This document shows positions 16,153 through 25,454 of a DNA stretch of 64,000 nt, in pieces. Source of the DNA: Nevskia sp. (GTDB lineage: Bacteria > Pseudomonadota > Gammaproteobacteria > Nevskiales > Nevskiaceae). A program made the position numbers and the translations under genes. The stretch lies in the NCBI RefSeq assembly GCF_021732705.1, contig NZ_JAKFUM010000006.1, positions 224,198-288,197 on the forward strand, in the 5' to 3' direction. Numbering within the stretch: position 1 is the first letter of the stretch; every line of letters begins with the position of its first letter. Under the pieces are notes generated by a model. The model saw nothing but the letters and a program-made list of their open reading frames with translations. It ran no database searches and was not told the origin of the DNA.

Positions 16153-17326
16153 TTCCGCCGAAGAGAAAACCTTACCGGCCACCGAAAAACGCAAGCGCGA
16201 AGCCCGCGAGAAAGGCCAGGTTCCGCGTTCGCGCGAACTGACCACGGCGGTGGTGATGGGCGCAGGCGCGGCCCTGATGGCAAGCCTCGGCGGCAGCATC
16301 GGCAGTCAGGCCCAGGCGCTGCTGCGCAACGGCCTGAGCTTCGATGCCGCAGCCCTCACCGATCCATCGCGGATGCCGGCCCTGCTCGGCAGCACGCTGG
16401 CGGCCGCGCTGGTGATCGTCGCCCCGATCCTGTTCGCGACGCTGCTGGCCGCGCTGCTGGCGCCGATGCTGATCGGCGGCTGGAACTTCAGCCTGCAGGC
16501 AATCCAGCCCGATCTGAACCGGCTGAACCCGATCACCGGCTTCGGCCGCATGTTCTCGTCGAACAGCTTGGTCGAACTGGCCAAGAGCCTCGCCAAGTTC
16601 TGCCTCGTCGGTCTGGTCGCCGGGCTGTCGTGGTGGGGTTCGCGCGGGGAACTGCTGGGGCTCGGTACCGAAGCCAGCCATCAGGCGATCGGCCACGGCC
16701 TGTCGATGGTCGTGCATACCTTCGTCTGGATGGTGGCCGCACTCGGCCTGATCGCGGCGATCGACGTGCCGTGGCAGCTGTGGAGCTACTACAAGCAACT
16801 GAAGATGTCGCGGCAGGAAATCCGCGAGGAATACAAGCAGAGCGAAGGGCGCCCCGAGGTCAAGGGCCGCATCCGCCGCATGCAGCAGGAGCTGAGCCAG
16901 CGCCGGATGATGGACAAGGTGCCGCAGGCCGATGTCATCGTCACCAACCCGACGCACTACGCCGTGGCGCTGCAGTACAGCGCCGGCAAGATGCGTGCGC
17001 CGAAGGTCATCGCCAAGGGCGTCGATACCGTCGCCTTCGCCATTCGCGAACTCGGCCGGCAGCATGGCATCACCACGATCGAGGCCCCGCCGCTGGCGCG
17101 TGCGCTGTACCGCGGCTGCGATCTGGAAGAAGAGATTCCCGCGCCGCTCTACGCCGCCGTGGCGCAGGTGCTGACCTATGTCTATCAGCTGAAGGCCTGG
17201 CGCGGCGGCAACCGTCCGCTGCTGCCGAAAGTCGGCGACGTGCCGGGTGGCGAACCCGATCCGGAGCCGGATGGCGGCGTTGCACCGGCAGGCGCGGCCG
17301 CGACCGACGAAGCGCCGGACCGCTGA
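16145..17326 (+). CDS. flhB: Flagellar export switch protein FlhB
   Basis: A 393-residue protein with a charged start (EEKTLPATEKRKREAREKGQ), four membrane helices (about 30-210) and a cytoplasmic domain with the autocleavage motif NPTH at 268-271. Cleavage between N and P switches export from rod/hook to filament substrates. The C-terminal tail (about 360-393) is an acidic, Pro/Ala-rich extension. It ends the fliL-flhB run; a 221-base gap without recognisable signals follows before the diguanylate cyclase. Confidence 0.96.
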   Translation: MSDSAEEKTLPATEKRKREAREKGQVPRSRELTTAVVMGAGAALMASLGGSIGSQAQALLRNGLSFDAAALTDPSRMPALLGSTLAAALVIVAPILFATLLAALLAPMLIGGWNFSLQAIQPDLNRLNPITGFGRMFSSNSLVELAKSLAKFCLVGLVAGLSWWGSRGELLGLGTEASHQAIGHGLSMVVHTFVWMVAALGLIAAIDVPWQLWSYYKQLKMSRQEIREEYKQSEGRPEVKGRIRRMQQELSQRRMMDKVPQADVIVTNPTHYAVALQYSAGKMRAPKVIAKGVDTVAFAIRELGRQHGITTIEAPPLARALYRGCDLEEEIPAPLYAAVAQVLTYVYQLKAWRGGNRPLLPKVGDVPGGEPDPEPDGGVAPAGAAATDEAPDR

Positions 17327-17547
17327 CGCCGGGCAGCGGCTGCGGGCAGCGGCTCCGGGCATCGCCTCTCGTGTCTCGCCTCCCGCACCTCGCGCGGTCG
17401 ATCGACGCTGGCGATCGGCACGACGTTCACACACGGAAACGGCACGCCGGTCGGGAACGAAACCTGCAGGCAGGGCAGAGTCCGCCAGATTCGCGTCACC
17501 TGGCGCCATCTGGGTAGTGATGGGGACTACGGAACGGAGCGCCAGGG

Positions 17548-20469
17548 ATGAAGGTTTGGGCACATAGCCGCCTGATCGATGTCGATGCCCGCGATGCCTT
17601 GGCCGACCGTCAGCGCATCGTCGTGCTCGCGTCGGCGATCGTCGGCGTGATCTGCCTGCTGACCAGCCACAGCCTCGGTCAGCATCCGGGCGTCCAGCCG
17701 TGGGAAGTCGTGCCGTTCGCACCCGCAGGCATGCTCCTGCTGCTGAACGCGCTGCTGGTTCAGCGCGGTGTCCTGAGCTATCCCGCCGCCAGTGCGATCT
17801 TGCTGGCGATCACCGCGGCGCTGCTGCTGTTTCGCATCGTCATGCTGTTCGTCGACGACACCTTCGAAGACCCCGGGCAGGGCATGTTCATGCCGGTGTT
17901 CGCGTACTACGGCGTGCTGCCGCTGCTTCTGGTGATCCTGCTGCCGTATCCGTTGTCGGCCCGCTACGGCGCCGCTGCCTGGGCGGTCTTCGCGACCGTC
18001 ACCACCGTTGGCCTGCTGCCGCACGCCGATGACCAGCCGCGTCGTAAGTTCCTGGCGGCAACCCTGATCTATGTCTGGTTCGGCCACGGCCTGCTGACCG
18101 CGCTGCTGTTCGACTGGGCCCGGCAGCAGAAGAATCTCGTCGCAGCCTATTTCCGGCTGGCGGCGATGGAACGCGAGAGCCGCACCGCGATGGCGGAAAG
18201 CGAGCAGCGCTTCCGCTCGGTCTACGAGAACGCCACCGTCGGCATCGGTCTCGTCGGCACCGACGAATGCTGGATCGAGGTCAACAGCCGGATGGCCGAG
18301 CTGACCGGCTATCCGATCGACGAACTGCAGGGGCAGCCGCTGCGGCAGCTGTTGCCGGTCGATGAGCGCGAGCTGCGCTGTGATCGCGGACGGACGCTGT
18401 TCGCCGATCAGCACAACCGCGAGGGCTACTCGGTCGAGCGGCGCTGGCGGCGCAAGGACGGCAGCGAGCGCTGGCTGCTGCATCAGGTTCGTCGGCTGTC
18501 GGTCGACGCGGCGAAGGTGCCGGCGCTGCTGGTCATGTCGATCGACATCACCGATCGCGTCGTGGCCAAGCAGGTGGCCGCCGAACATGAACGGGTACGC
18601 GAATTCCATTTCACCAACACGCCGCTGGCGGTGATCGAATGGACACCGGACATGCGCGTCAAGCGCTGGTCGGCACGGGCCGAGACGATGTTTGGCTGGC
18701 CTGCGAATGAAATCGTTGGCAAAGGCGTTGCCGACTGGCATTTCGTGCATGACGACGATATCGACTCGGTGCTCCGCGTCGTCCACCACATGACCTTTGG
18801 CCGCGAAACGCAGATCACCAGCAGCAATCGCAACTACCGGCGCGATGGCACGGTCGTCTGGTGCCAGTGGCACAACTCGATCCTGCGTGACGACAGCGGT
18901 CGCGCGACCTCGCTGATCAGCCTGGTGCAGGACGTCACCGAGCAGAAGCTGGCGATGGCGGCGCTCGACCAGTCGGAACGCAAGCTGCGCGGCTTCTTCG
19001 AGCAAGCCGCCGTCGGCATGGCGCTGCTCAATGCCGATGGCACGTGGAACACCGTCAACCAGCGGCTGTGCACGCTGACCGGCTACGCCCGCGAAGCGCT
19101 GCTGACGATGGACCACCGCGCGATCACCGTGCCGGAGGACATCGAACTCGACCGCCAGCAGGCGGCAGCACTGATCAACGGCGAGATCGATGGCTACGAG
19201 ATCGAGAAGCGCTACCTGCACAAGCGCGGCTCGATCATCTGGGTCAAGGTCACCGCGACGCGCATGGTGCTGGCGCCGGATCAGCCGGCGCTGTACGTCG
19301 CCGTGGTCGAGGACATATCCGAGCGCAAGCGCGCCGAGTCGGTGGTGCGCCAGCTGGCGACCGACCTCGAACGCAAGGTCAGCGAACGCACGGCGCAGTT
19401 GCAGCATTCGATGCGCAACTGGGCGCGGCGCAATCAGGAGCAGCGCGTGCTCGGCGACATGATGACCCGGTTGCCGGAGGCGGGGACGCTCGAGGAATCC
19501 GGCCAGATCATCGAGCGGTTCGTGCCGACGATCTTCAAGCATTACGGCGGCGCGATCTGGCTGTCGGACGGCAACGGTTCCAGCCTGTCGCTGCTCGCGC
19601 AGTGGGGTTGCATCGGCACCGCGCCCAGCACGATGCGCTGCAGCGACTGCGAGGCGATCCAGATCGGCGAAGTGCTGCGCATCGACGATCCGGAGCATCC
19701 GACGCTGTGCGCGCATCTGCAGGACTCGCACGTCGCCCAGTCGCTGCGTCCGCACACCTGCGCGCCGATCATGGCGCTTGGCCAGACCATCGGCCTGCTG
19801 CACCTGGAGTGGAGCGAGGGCTTGCAGGCGGAAATCATGCCGCCGGATCCGGTGACCGTGGCCAACTGCGTCAAGAAGATCGGCTTGGCCATCGGCAGTG
19901 TCCGGCTGCGCGAGGAATTGCGCCGGCAGGCCATCCGGGATCCGTTGACCGGTCTGTTCAACCGCCGCCACTTCGATACCGTGCTGCAGCGGCGAATCAA
20001 CGAGCATCACCGGAACGGCCGCACGTTCTCGCTGCTGATGATCGACATCGATCACTTCAAGCGCATCAACGATCAGCATGGCCATCACGTGGGCGATGAA
20101 GTGCTGTGTGCGGTGGCGGAACTGCTGCTGCGGGTCGGCCGCGTCGATGAAGGCGCGTTCCGGCTCGGGGGCGAGGAGTTCGTGCTGCTGATCGAGGATA
20201 CCGGGCCGGGGGTCGCCGCCGGCTGTGCCGAGCGGATGCGGCGCGAGGTTGAAGCGATGCCGGTTCCGGCTGGTGATCGCCGTCTGCCGCCGATCACGAT
20301 CTCGATCGGCGTGGCGAGCTATCCGCGCGATGTCACGGCCACGGCCAGCCTGCTGCAGCGCGCCGACAGCGCGCTGTACACGGCCAAGCGCACCGGCCGC
20401 AATCGTGTCTGTCATGCCAGCGCCGCGAACGGCGGCGACGTCTCGGCGGTCCAGCCACCCGAGCGCTGA
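17548..20469 (+). CDS. Membrane-bound PAS/GAF diguanylate cyclase
   Basis: A 973-residue sensor that would make cyclic di-GMP. The N-terminal ~190 residues hold five to six hydrophobic helices, followed by three PAS domains (about 220-340, 350-470 and 475-600), a helical linker, a GAF-like domain (about 645-790, with several Cys: CSDCEAIQ, CAHL, HTC) and a GGDEF domain (about 800-950). The active-site loop is RLGGEEF, a functional variant. The inhibitory I-site reads RVDE instead of RxxD, so product feedback may be weak. No EAL or HD-GYP domain is present. It sits between flhB and flhA, where c-di-GMP control of motility is plausible, but the target is not shown. Confidence 0.88.
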   Translation: MKVWAHSRLIDVDARDALADRQRIVVLASAIVGVICLLTSHSLGQHPGVQPWEVVPFAPAGMLLLLNALLVQRGVLSYPAASAILLAITAALLLFRIVMLFVDDTFEDPGQGMFMPVFAYYGVLPLLLVILLPYPLSARYGAAAWAVFATVTTVGLLPHADDQPRRKFLAATLIYVWFGHGLLTALLFDWARQQKNLVAAYFRLAAMERESRTAMAESEQRFRSVYENATVGIGLVGTDECWIEVNSRMAELTGYPIDELQGQPLRQLLPVDERELRCDRGRTLFADQHNREGYSVERRWRRKDGSERWLLHQVRRLSVDAAKVPALLVMSIDITDRVVAKQVAAEHERVREFHFTNTPLAVIEWTPDMRVKRWSARAETMFGWPANEIVGKGVADWHFVHDDDIDSVLRVVHHMTFGRETQITSSNRNYRRDGTVVWCQWHNSILRDDSGRATSLISLVQDVTEQKLAMAALDQSERKLRGFFEQAAVGMALLNADGTWNTVNQRLCTLTGYAREALLTMDHRAITVPEDIELDRQQAAALINGEIDGYEIEKRYLHKRGSIIWVKVTATRMVLAPDQPALYVAVVEDISERKRAESVVRQLATDLERKVSERTAQLQHSMRNWARRNQEQRVLGDMMTRLPEAGTLEESGQIIERFVPTIFKHYGGAIWLSDGNGSSLSLLAQWGCIGTAPSTMRCSDCEAIQIGEVLRIDDPEHPTLCAHLQDSHVAQSLRPHTCAPIMALGQTIGLLHLEWSEGLQAEIMPPDPVTVANCVKKIGLAIGSVRLREELRRQAIRDPLTGLFNRRHFDTVLQRRINEHHRNGRTFSLLMIDIDHFKRINDQHGHHVGDEVLCAVAELLLRVGRVDEGAFRLGGEEFVLLIEDTGPGVAAGCAERMRREVEAMPVPAGDRRLPPITISIGVASYPRDVTATASLLQRADSALYTAKRTGRNRVCHASAANGGDVSAVQPPER

Positions 20470-20531
20470 GCGGACAGGCACTCGGCCCATGCAACCCGCG
20501 TCAGCCGGCGAGGGCCGACTGACGCTGGACA

Positions 20532-20553
20532 GGGCCGTCGGCAGCGACGGCCC
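20532..20553. terminator. Stem-loop between convergent genes
   Basis: GGGCCGTCG and CGACGGCCC form a perfect 9-base stem with a GCAG loop between the 3' ends of the cyclase (plus strand) and the DUF4394-type gene (minus strand). The position suits a bidirectional terminator, but there is no T-run on either side. Confidence 0.45.
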
Positions 20554-20570
20554 GGAATTCCGCCGATGCC

Positions 20571-21452
20571 TTACTGGTTCAGCGGCAGCGCCAGATCAAC
20601 CAGCGTGATGCCGGAGGCCAGCGTGCCGATGCTGGACGCCACACCGCTCGAAAGGTCGACCGAGTACACCGCGGTACCGGTGGCCGTGGTCAGCGCCGCG
20701 AAGCCGGCATTGCCGACCGTCACGCCGGCGCGGTTCGAACGGGTGTAGATGTCGAAGCCGACGCGGCCGACGAGCGGGGTGGCCGCGCCGGTGGCATCGA
20801 CCAGCAGCGCGCCGATGTTGGCCAGCACGCCCGCGTTCGGCGGCGCCTGCAGCGCGACGAAGCCGGTGGCGGCGTTGATGTCGAACAGCACGGTGCCGGT
20901 GGTGGTGGCCAGATCGTTGTTGGTGTACGCGGCACTGGCCACGCCCAGCGTCGTCACCGGCGGCACGGCGCCGTTGTTCAGCAGGCCGTCGGTCAGCGTG
21001 ACGCCGCCGGCGTTGACGTTGTGACGCAGGTTCTGGCCGCTGTCGCTGACGATGCGCAGACGATCGGCGGCCGGGTTGAAGTCGACGCCGAAGCGGCTGC
21101 CCGCCAGCGGCGTCGACAGCGAGTTGACCCGCGTCGCGGTCGCGTTGCCGAGGTCGATCGTATAGACGCCGCCGCCGTTGCCGACGCCGTACAGCAGGCC
21201 GTCCTGAATGCGGAAGTCGATGCCGACGATCTGCGTGTCGGCCGCAGCGAGTCCGGCGATGACGCCGATTTCGCGGGTGGTCAGGCGCGGCGCGGCCGTG
21301 TTGAACGAGATCAGCCGCTGGTCGTCGGTCAGACCGATGACGCGCAGCGCGGCCGTGGTGGTCTGGGCATGGGCAATGGAAAGCAGGGAACCGGCCGCAG
21401 CAAGCGCGGCGGCAAACAGGGACTTCTTGAGCACGTGGAAACCTCGGGTCAT
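20571..21452 (-). CDS. Secreted DUF4394-type repeat protein
   Basis: About 293 residues with an N-terminal signal peptide (VLKKSLFAAALAAAGSLLSIAHA, cleavage before QTTT). The mature part has repeated blocks such as IGLTDDQRLISFNT, VGIDFRIQDGLLYGVGNGGGVYTIDL, GVDFNPAADRLRIVSDSGQNLRHN and SVDLSSGVASSIGTL. These fit the DUF4394 family, predicted beta-propeller-like extracytoplasmic proteins of unknown function. ATG 21452 gives the neatest signal peptide; an in-frame start at 21494 is possible. The gene points against its flagellar neighbours and looks like an insertion. Confidence 0.82.
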   Translation of the reverse strand: MTRGFHVLKKSLFAAALAAAGSLLSIAHAQTTTAALRVIGLTDDQRLISFNTAAPRLTTREIGVIAGLAAADTQIVGIDFRIQDGLLYGVGNGGGVYTIDLGNATATRVNSLSTPLAGSRFGVDFNPAADRLRIVSDSGQNLRHNVNAGGVTLTDGLLNNGAVPPVTTLGVASAAYTNNDLATTTGTVLFDINAATGFVALQAPPNAGVLANIGALLVDATGAATPLVGRVGFDIYTRSNRAGVTVGNAGFAALTTATGTAVYSVDLSSGVASSIGTLASGITLVDLALPLNQ

Positions 21453-21820
21453 GAATGAATGAAGCAGCGGGTCCGGGAACATTCGCGTTCCCATCCCGCA
21501 CTGGCGTCTACGCGCCGCAGGTGACGGTAGGTGCAGATGAATCGAGATTTAATCTGTTGCCGCCGGCTCAGGAAAAAATTCGGAAAATCATCAATTTGCG
21601 AAAACCCCGAACCCGGCGGCCGATGCCGGGGTCAGCAGCGTCAGCGATGCCGGCAGCGAGCGCCGATGGCCGCCACGCGGCGGTCGATCGTCAGCACGCC
21701 CGGTTGATCGGCTCGACGCAGATTTGACGCGCCGCAAGACCGATTCGCCGTAGAACGGAACTTGCAGCCCGGCCTTCCGAGGATGTGCACCGGCATGTCC
21801 TGACCTTTCCGGAAGGACCG
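21453..21820. promoter_or_regulatory. Divergent intergenic region with an AT-rich island
   Basis: This 368-base gap separates the minus-strand DUF4394-type gene from flhA. Bases about 21540-21605 are AT-rich against a strongly GC-rich background and include AGATTTAATCT (21545-21555), with perfect 5-base arms around one central base. It most likely holds promoters for both genes. I found no convincing sigma-54 or sigma-28 motif ahead of flhA. The flhA ribosome-binding site GGAAGG is at 21811. Confidence 0.45.
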
Positions 21821-23896
21821 ATGCCGAACGCGATCACCAGTCTGCTCCAGAACCTGCGCGGCCCCGACAGCGTCGCCCGCGGGCTGGGCGCGCCGCTGAT
21901 GCTGATGGTCATCCTCGCGATGATCGTGGTGCCGCTCGCGCCGTTCGTGCTGGATCTGCTGTTCACCTTCAACATCGCGCTGGCGATCGTGATCCTGCTG
22001 GCCGTCGTCTACGTGATGCGGCCGCTGGAATTCAGCGCGTTCCCGACCGTGCTGCTGCTGGTCACCCTGCTGCGGCTGGCGCTGAACGTGGCGTCGACCC
22101 GCGTCGTGCTGCTGCATGGCCACGAGGGTGCCGCCGCGGCCGGCCACGTCATCGAGGCCTTCGGGCATTTCGTCGTGGGCGGCAACTACGCGATCGGCTT
22201 CATCGTGTTCGTGATCCTGACCCTGATCAACTTCATGGTCGTGACCAAAGGGGCGGAGCGCGTGTCCGAGGTCAGTGCGCGCTTCGTGCTCGATGCCTTG
22301 CCCGGCAAGCAGATGGCGATCGACGCGGATTTGAACGCCGGTTTGTTGACACGCGAGGAAGCCAAGGCGCGGCGCGAGGAAGTGCGCGAGGAAGCGGACT
22401 TCTACGGCTCGATGGATGGTGCCTCGAAGTTCATTCGCGGCGATGCCATCGCCGGCATCCTGATCCTGTTCATCAACATAGTCGGTGGCCTGTTCATCGG
22501 CACGATCAGCCACGGCCTCGGTTTCAGCGAAGCGCTGAAGAACTACACGCTGCTGACCATCGGCGATGGTCTGGTGGCCCAGATTCCGAGCCTGCTGATG
22601 TCGACCTCGGTGGCGATCCTCGTCACCCGCATGTCGAAGTCCGGGCGCATGGGCCAGCAGGTGATGACGCAGGTGTTTGCCGAGCCGAAGGTGCTCGGCG
22701 TCACCGCCGGTGTGCTCGGCCTGATCGGGATCATCCCGGGCATGCCGAACCTCGTGTTCCTGTCGCTGGCCGCGATCTGCGGCGGCATCGCCTACCTGGC
22801 CGCCCAGCGTGCCAAGCAGCGCGCCGCCACCGCGAAGAACCCGCCGGCGCCGGTTGTGGCACCCCCGCAGGAGCTGGGCTGGGACGACGTTACCCAGGAA
22901 GATCCGCTCGGGCTCGAAGTCGGCTACCGGCTGGTGCCGCTGGTCGATGCCAAGCAGGGCGGCGAGCTGATGGCGCGGATCAAGGGCGTGCGCAAGAAGC
23001 TGACGCAGGAGATCGGCTTCCTGATCCAGCCGGTGCACATCCGCGACAACCTCGAACTGAGCCCCAGCGCCTATCGCATCACGCTGCACGGCGTGCCGAT
23101 CGCCAGCGGTCAGGTCTATCCCGACCGCGACATGGCGCTGAACCCGGGCCGCGTGTTCGGCACCGTCGAAGGCATCGCGACCAAGGACCCGACCTTCGGG
23201 CTGGATGCCGTGTGGATCGAACGCGGCGCCCGCGATCACGCCCAGACGCTGGGCTACACGGTGGTCGATCCGGCGACGGTGGTGGCCACGCACCTGTCGC
23301 AGATCATCAAGGACCACGCGCACGAGCTGCTCGGCTTCGATGAAGCCCAGGCGCTGCTCAACGCGCTGCAGAAATCGGCGCCGAAACTGGTCGAGGACCT
23401 GGTGCCGAAAGCGCTGCCGCTGGCCGTGTTCGTGCGCGTGCTGCAAAGCCTGCTGGCCGAGCGCGTGCCGATCAAGAACCTCCGCGGCATTGCCGAGGCA
23501 CTGGCGGAGGCCGCGCCGCGCAGTCAGGAACCCGTCGTCCTCGCGAGCGCGGTGCGTGTCGCGTTGTCGCGCCAGATCGTTCAGGAAATCAATGGCTTGG
23601 AACCTGAGCTTCCGGTCCTGACCCTGGCTCCGCAACTGGAACGCGTCCTGCAAGACAGCCTGCAAGGAAGTGGCGCGGTGCTGGAACCGGGACTTGCCGA
23701 ACGCATGCACCAGTCGCTGTCGGACCAGGTGCGGCGCCAGGCGCAGGCCGGACAACCCGCGGTGCTGCTGGTGCCGGCAGGACTCCGGCCGCTGCTGGCG
23801 AAGTTCACCCGCCAGTCGCTGCCCGACCTGCACGTGCTCGCCTACAACGAAGTTCCGGATTCAAAGCAGATCCGCCTGATCGGCGCCGTCTCCTGA
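21821..23896 (+). CDS. flhA: Flagellar export gate protein FlhA
   Basis: A 691-residue export-gate protein. The first ~330 residues carry about eight membrane helices with the conserved cytoplasmic FHIPEP-family loop (MVVTKGAERVSEVSARFVLDALPGKQMAIDADLNAGL in outline). The remainder is the nonameric cytoplasmic ring that receives chaperone-substrate complexes. ATG 21821, preceded by GGAAGG, gives MPNAITSLL; an upstream in-frame GTG (21785) is less likely. It starts the second flagellar operon flhA-flhF-fleN-fliA-cheYZA. Confidence 0.96.
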   Translation: MPNAITSLLQNLRGPDSVARGLGAPLMLMVILAMIVVPLAPFVLDLLFTFNIALAIVILLAVVYVMRPLEFSAFPTVLLLVTLLRLALNVASTRVVLLHGHEGAAAAGHVIEAFGHFVVGGNYAIGFIVFVILTLINFMVVTKGAERVSEVSARFVLDALPGKQMAIDADLNAGLLTREEAKARREEVREEADFYGSMDGASKFIRGDAIAGILILFINIVGGLFIGTISHGLGFSEALKNYTLLTIGDGLVAQIPSLLMSTSVAILVTRMSKSGRMGQQVMTQVFAEPKVLGVTAGVLGLIGIIPGMPNLVFLSLAAICGGIAYLAAQRAKQRAATAKNPPAPVVAPPQELGWDDVTQEDPLGLEVGYRLVPLVDAKQGGELMARIKGVRKKLTQEIGFLIQPVHIRDNLELSPSAYRITLHGVPIASGQVYPDRDMALNPGRVFGTVEGIATKDPTFGLDAVWIERGARDHAQTLGYTVVDPATVVATHLSQIIKDHAHELLGFDEAQALLNALQKSAPKLVEDLVPKALPLAVFVRVLQSLLAERVPIKNLRGIAEALAEAAPRSQEPVVLASAVRVALSRQIVQEINGLEPELPVLTLAPQLERVLQDSLQGSGAVLEPGLAERMHQSLSDQVRRQAQAGQPAVLLVPAGLRPLLAKFTRQSLPDLHVLAYNEVPDSKQIRLIGAVS

Positions 23897-23936
23897 GCCT
23901 CCGGTCGCGATGGAATCAAGAAGGAGTGGATGGCCG

Positions 23937-25454
23937 ATGAAGATCAAGCGGTTCATTGCGAAGAACATGCGGGAAGCGATCCGCATGGTGCGCGACGAAC
24001 AGGGCCCGGATTCGGTGATCCTGTCGAACCGGCGGGTCCAGGGCGGGATCGAAGTCGTCGCGGCGGTCGACTATGACGAAGCGCTGATGCAGCAGTCGCT
24101 GCGTCGCGCCGCCCAGCCGGCGGTTGCCGCACCGCCGCCGCCGCCGCCACCGCCGCCGCCGAAGCCGGAGCCGGTGGCCGCGTCGATGCCGTCGATCCGT
24201 TCGCCGCTGGAACTGCTGCTGGCCGAATTCGGCGAGCCGGACGCGATCGCGCCGGCAGTGGCCGCGCCGCCGGCACCGACGATGCAGATCGCCGCCACGC
24301 CGCCGATGACCGCCGCCATGGCCCAGCCGACGCAGATGGCCGGCAGCGTGCGGCCGGTGATGAGCAGCACGCAGGCCGCGTCGCTGATGCACGCGGTGTC
24401 CGGCAGCAATGCCGTGGCTGCGACGATGGCCTTGCCCAACGAATACCTCGAAATGCAGCGCGGCATGACCCGCGAACTGAGCGACATGCGCCGCATGATC
24501 GAGCAGCAGCTCGCCGGCCTCGCCTGGAACGATCTGCGCGCCAACCGCCCGCAGCGCTACGCCGTGCTGAAGACGCTGACCGATCTCGGTCTGGACACCG
24601 CACTCGCCCGCGAGATCGCCGACCAGTTGCCGGATGCGACCACCGAAGAACGGGCGCGCTTCCTGCCGCTGGGCCTGCTGGCTCGCCGCATTCCGGTGGC
24701 CAAGCACGATGTCGTGCTCGATGGCGGCATTCTCGCGCTGGTCGGCCCGACCGGCGTCGGCAAGACCACCACCATCGCCAAGCTTGCCGCGCGCTACGCC
24801 GAGCGCCACGGCCTGCGCGACATCGCGCTGGTGGCGATGGACCACTACCGGATCGGCGCGCAGGAACAGCTCTACACCTACGGCCGCCTGCTCGGCGTGC
24901 CGGTCTACACCGTGACGCCGCAGCAGAGCCTGCGCGACACGCTGGCCAAGCTCGCCGATCGCAAGCTGGTGCTGATCGACACCGTCGGCATGAGCCCGCG
25001 CGACGGCGCGCTGGTGCAGCAGATCGAGATGCTGGCCGACGCCAGCCCGCGCCTGAAGGCCTACCTGACCATCTCCGCGACCAGCCAGTCCGGTGATCAG
25101 GACGAAGTCGTGCGCCGCTTCGGCGGCGTGCAGTCGCCGGCCAATCCGGGCGGCCGTCTGGCCGGCTGCATCCTGTCGAAGCTCGACGAAACCTCGCGGA
25201 TCGGCGGCGCGCTCAGCGTGGCCATCCGTCACCAATTGCCGCTGGCCTATGTCACCGACGGCCAGCGGGTTCCCGAAGACCTCCAGGTCGCTCGCGCCGA
25301 TCAGCTCGTGATCCGCGCGCAGCAGCTGGCCCGCGCCACCCCGATGGAACTGGACGACGACATGATGGCCCTCAAGTTCGCATCGATGTTCGACGGCTCG
25401 ACCGTCGGTTCCGCCCATGGCATCGCACCGACCGGAGCGAAGGCTCATGTCTAA
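23937..25454 (+). CDS. flhF: SRP-family GTPase FlhF
   Basis: A 505-residue GTPase that places the flagellum at the cell pole. It begins MKIKRFIAKNMREAIRMVRDEQGPD, the family signature, after a strong AAGGAGTGG. A polyproline run (about 63-76) and an Ala/Met-rich linker precede the NG domain, whose P-loop is GPTGVGKTTT. DHYRIGAQEQL, DTVGMSPRD and LSKLDETSRIG follow. The protein is long for the family because of the linker. It overlaps fleN by 8 bases. Confidence 0.95.
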   Translation: MKIKRFIAKNMREAIRMVRDEQGPDSVILSNRRVQGGIEVVAAVDYDEALMQQSLRRAAQPAVAAPPPPPPPPPPKPEPVAASMPSIRSPLELLLAEFGEPDAIAPAVAAPPAPTMQIAATPPMTAAMAQPTQMAGSVRPVMSSTQAASLMHAVSGSNAVAATMALPNEYLEMQRGMTRELSDMRRMIEQQLAGLAWNDLRANRPQRYAVLKTLTDLGLDTALAREIADQLPDATTEERARFLPLGLLARRIPVAKHDVVLDGGILALVGPTGVGKTTTIAKLAARYAERHGLRDIALVAMDHYRIGAQEQLYTYGRLLGVPVYTVTPQQSLRDTLAKLADRKLVLIDTVGMSPRDGALVQQIEMLADASPRLKAYLTISATSQSGDQDEVVRRFGGVQSPANPGGRLAGCILSKLDETSRIGGALSVAIRHQLPLAYVTDGQRVPEDLQVARADQLVIRAQQLARATPMELDDDMMALKFASMFDGSTVGSAHGIAPTGAKAHV

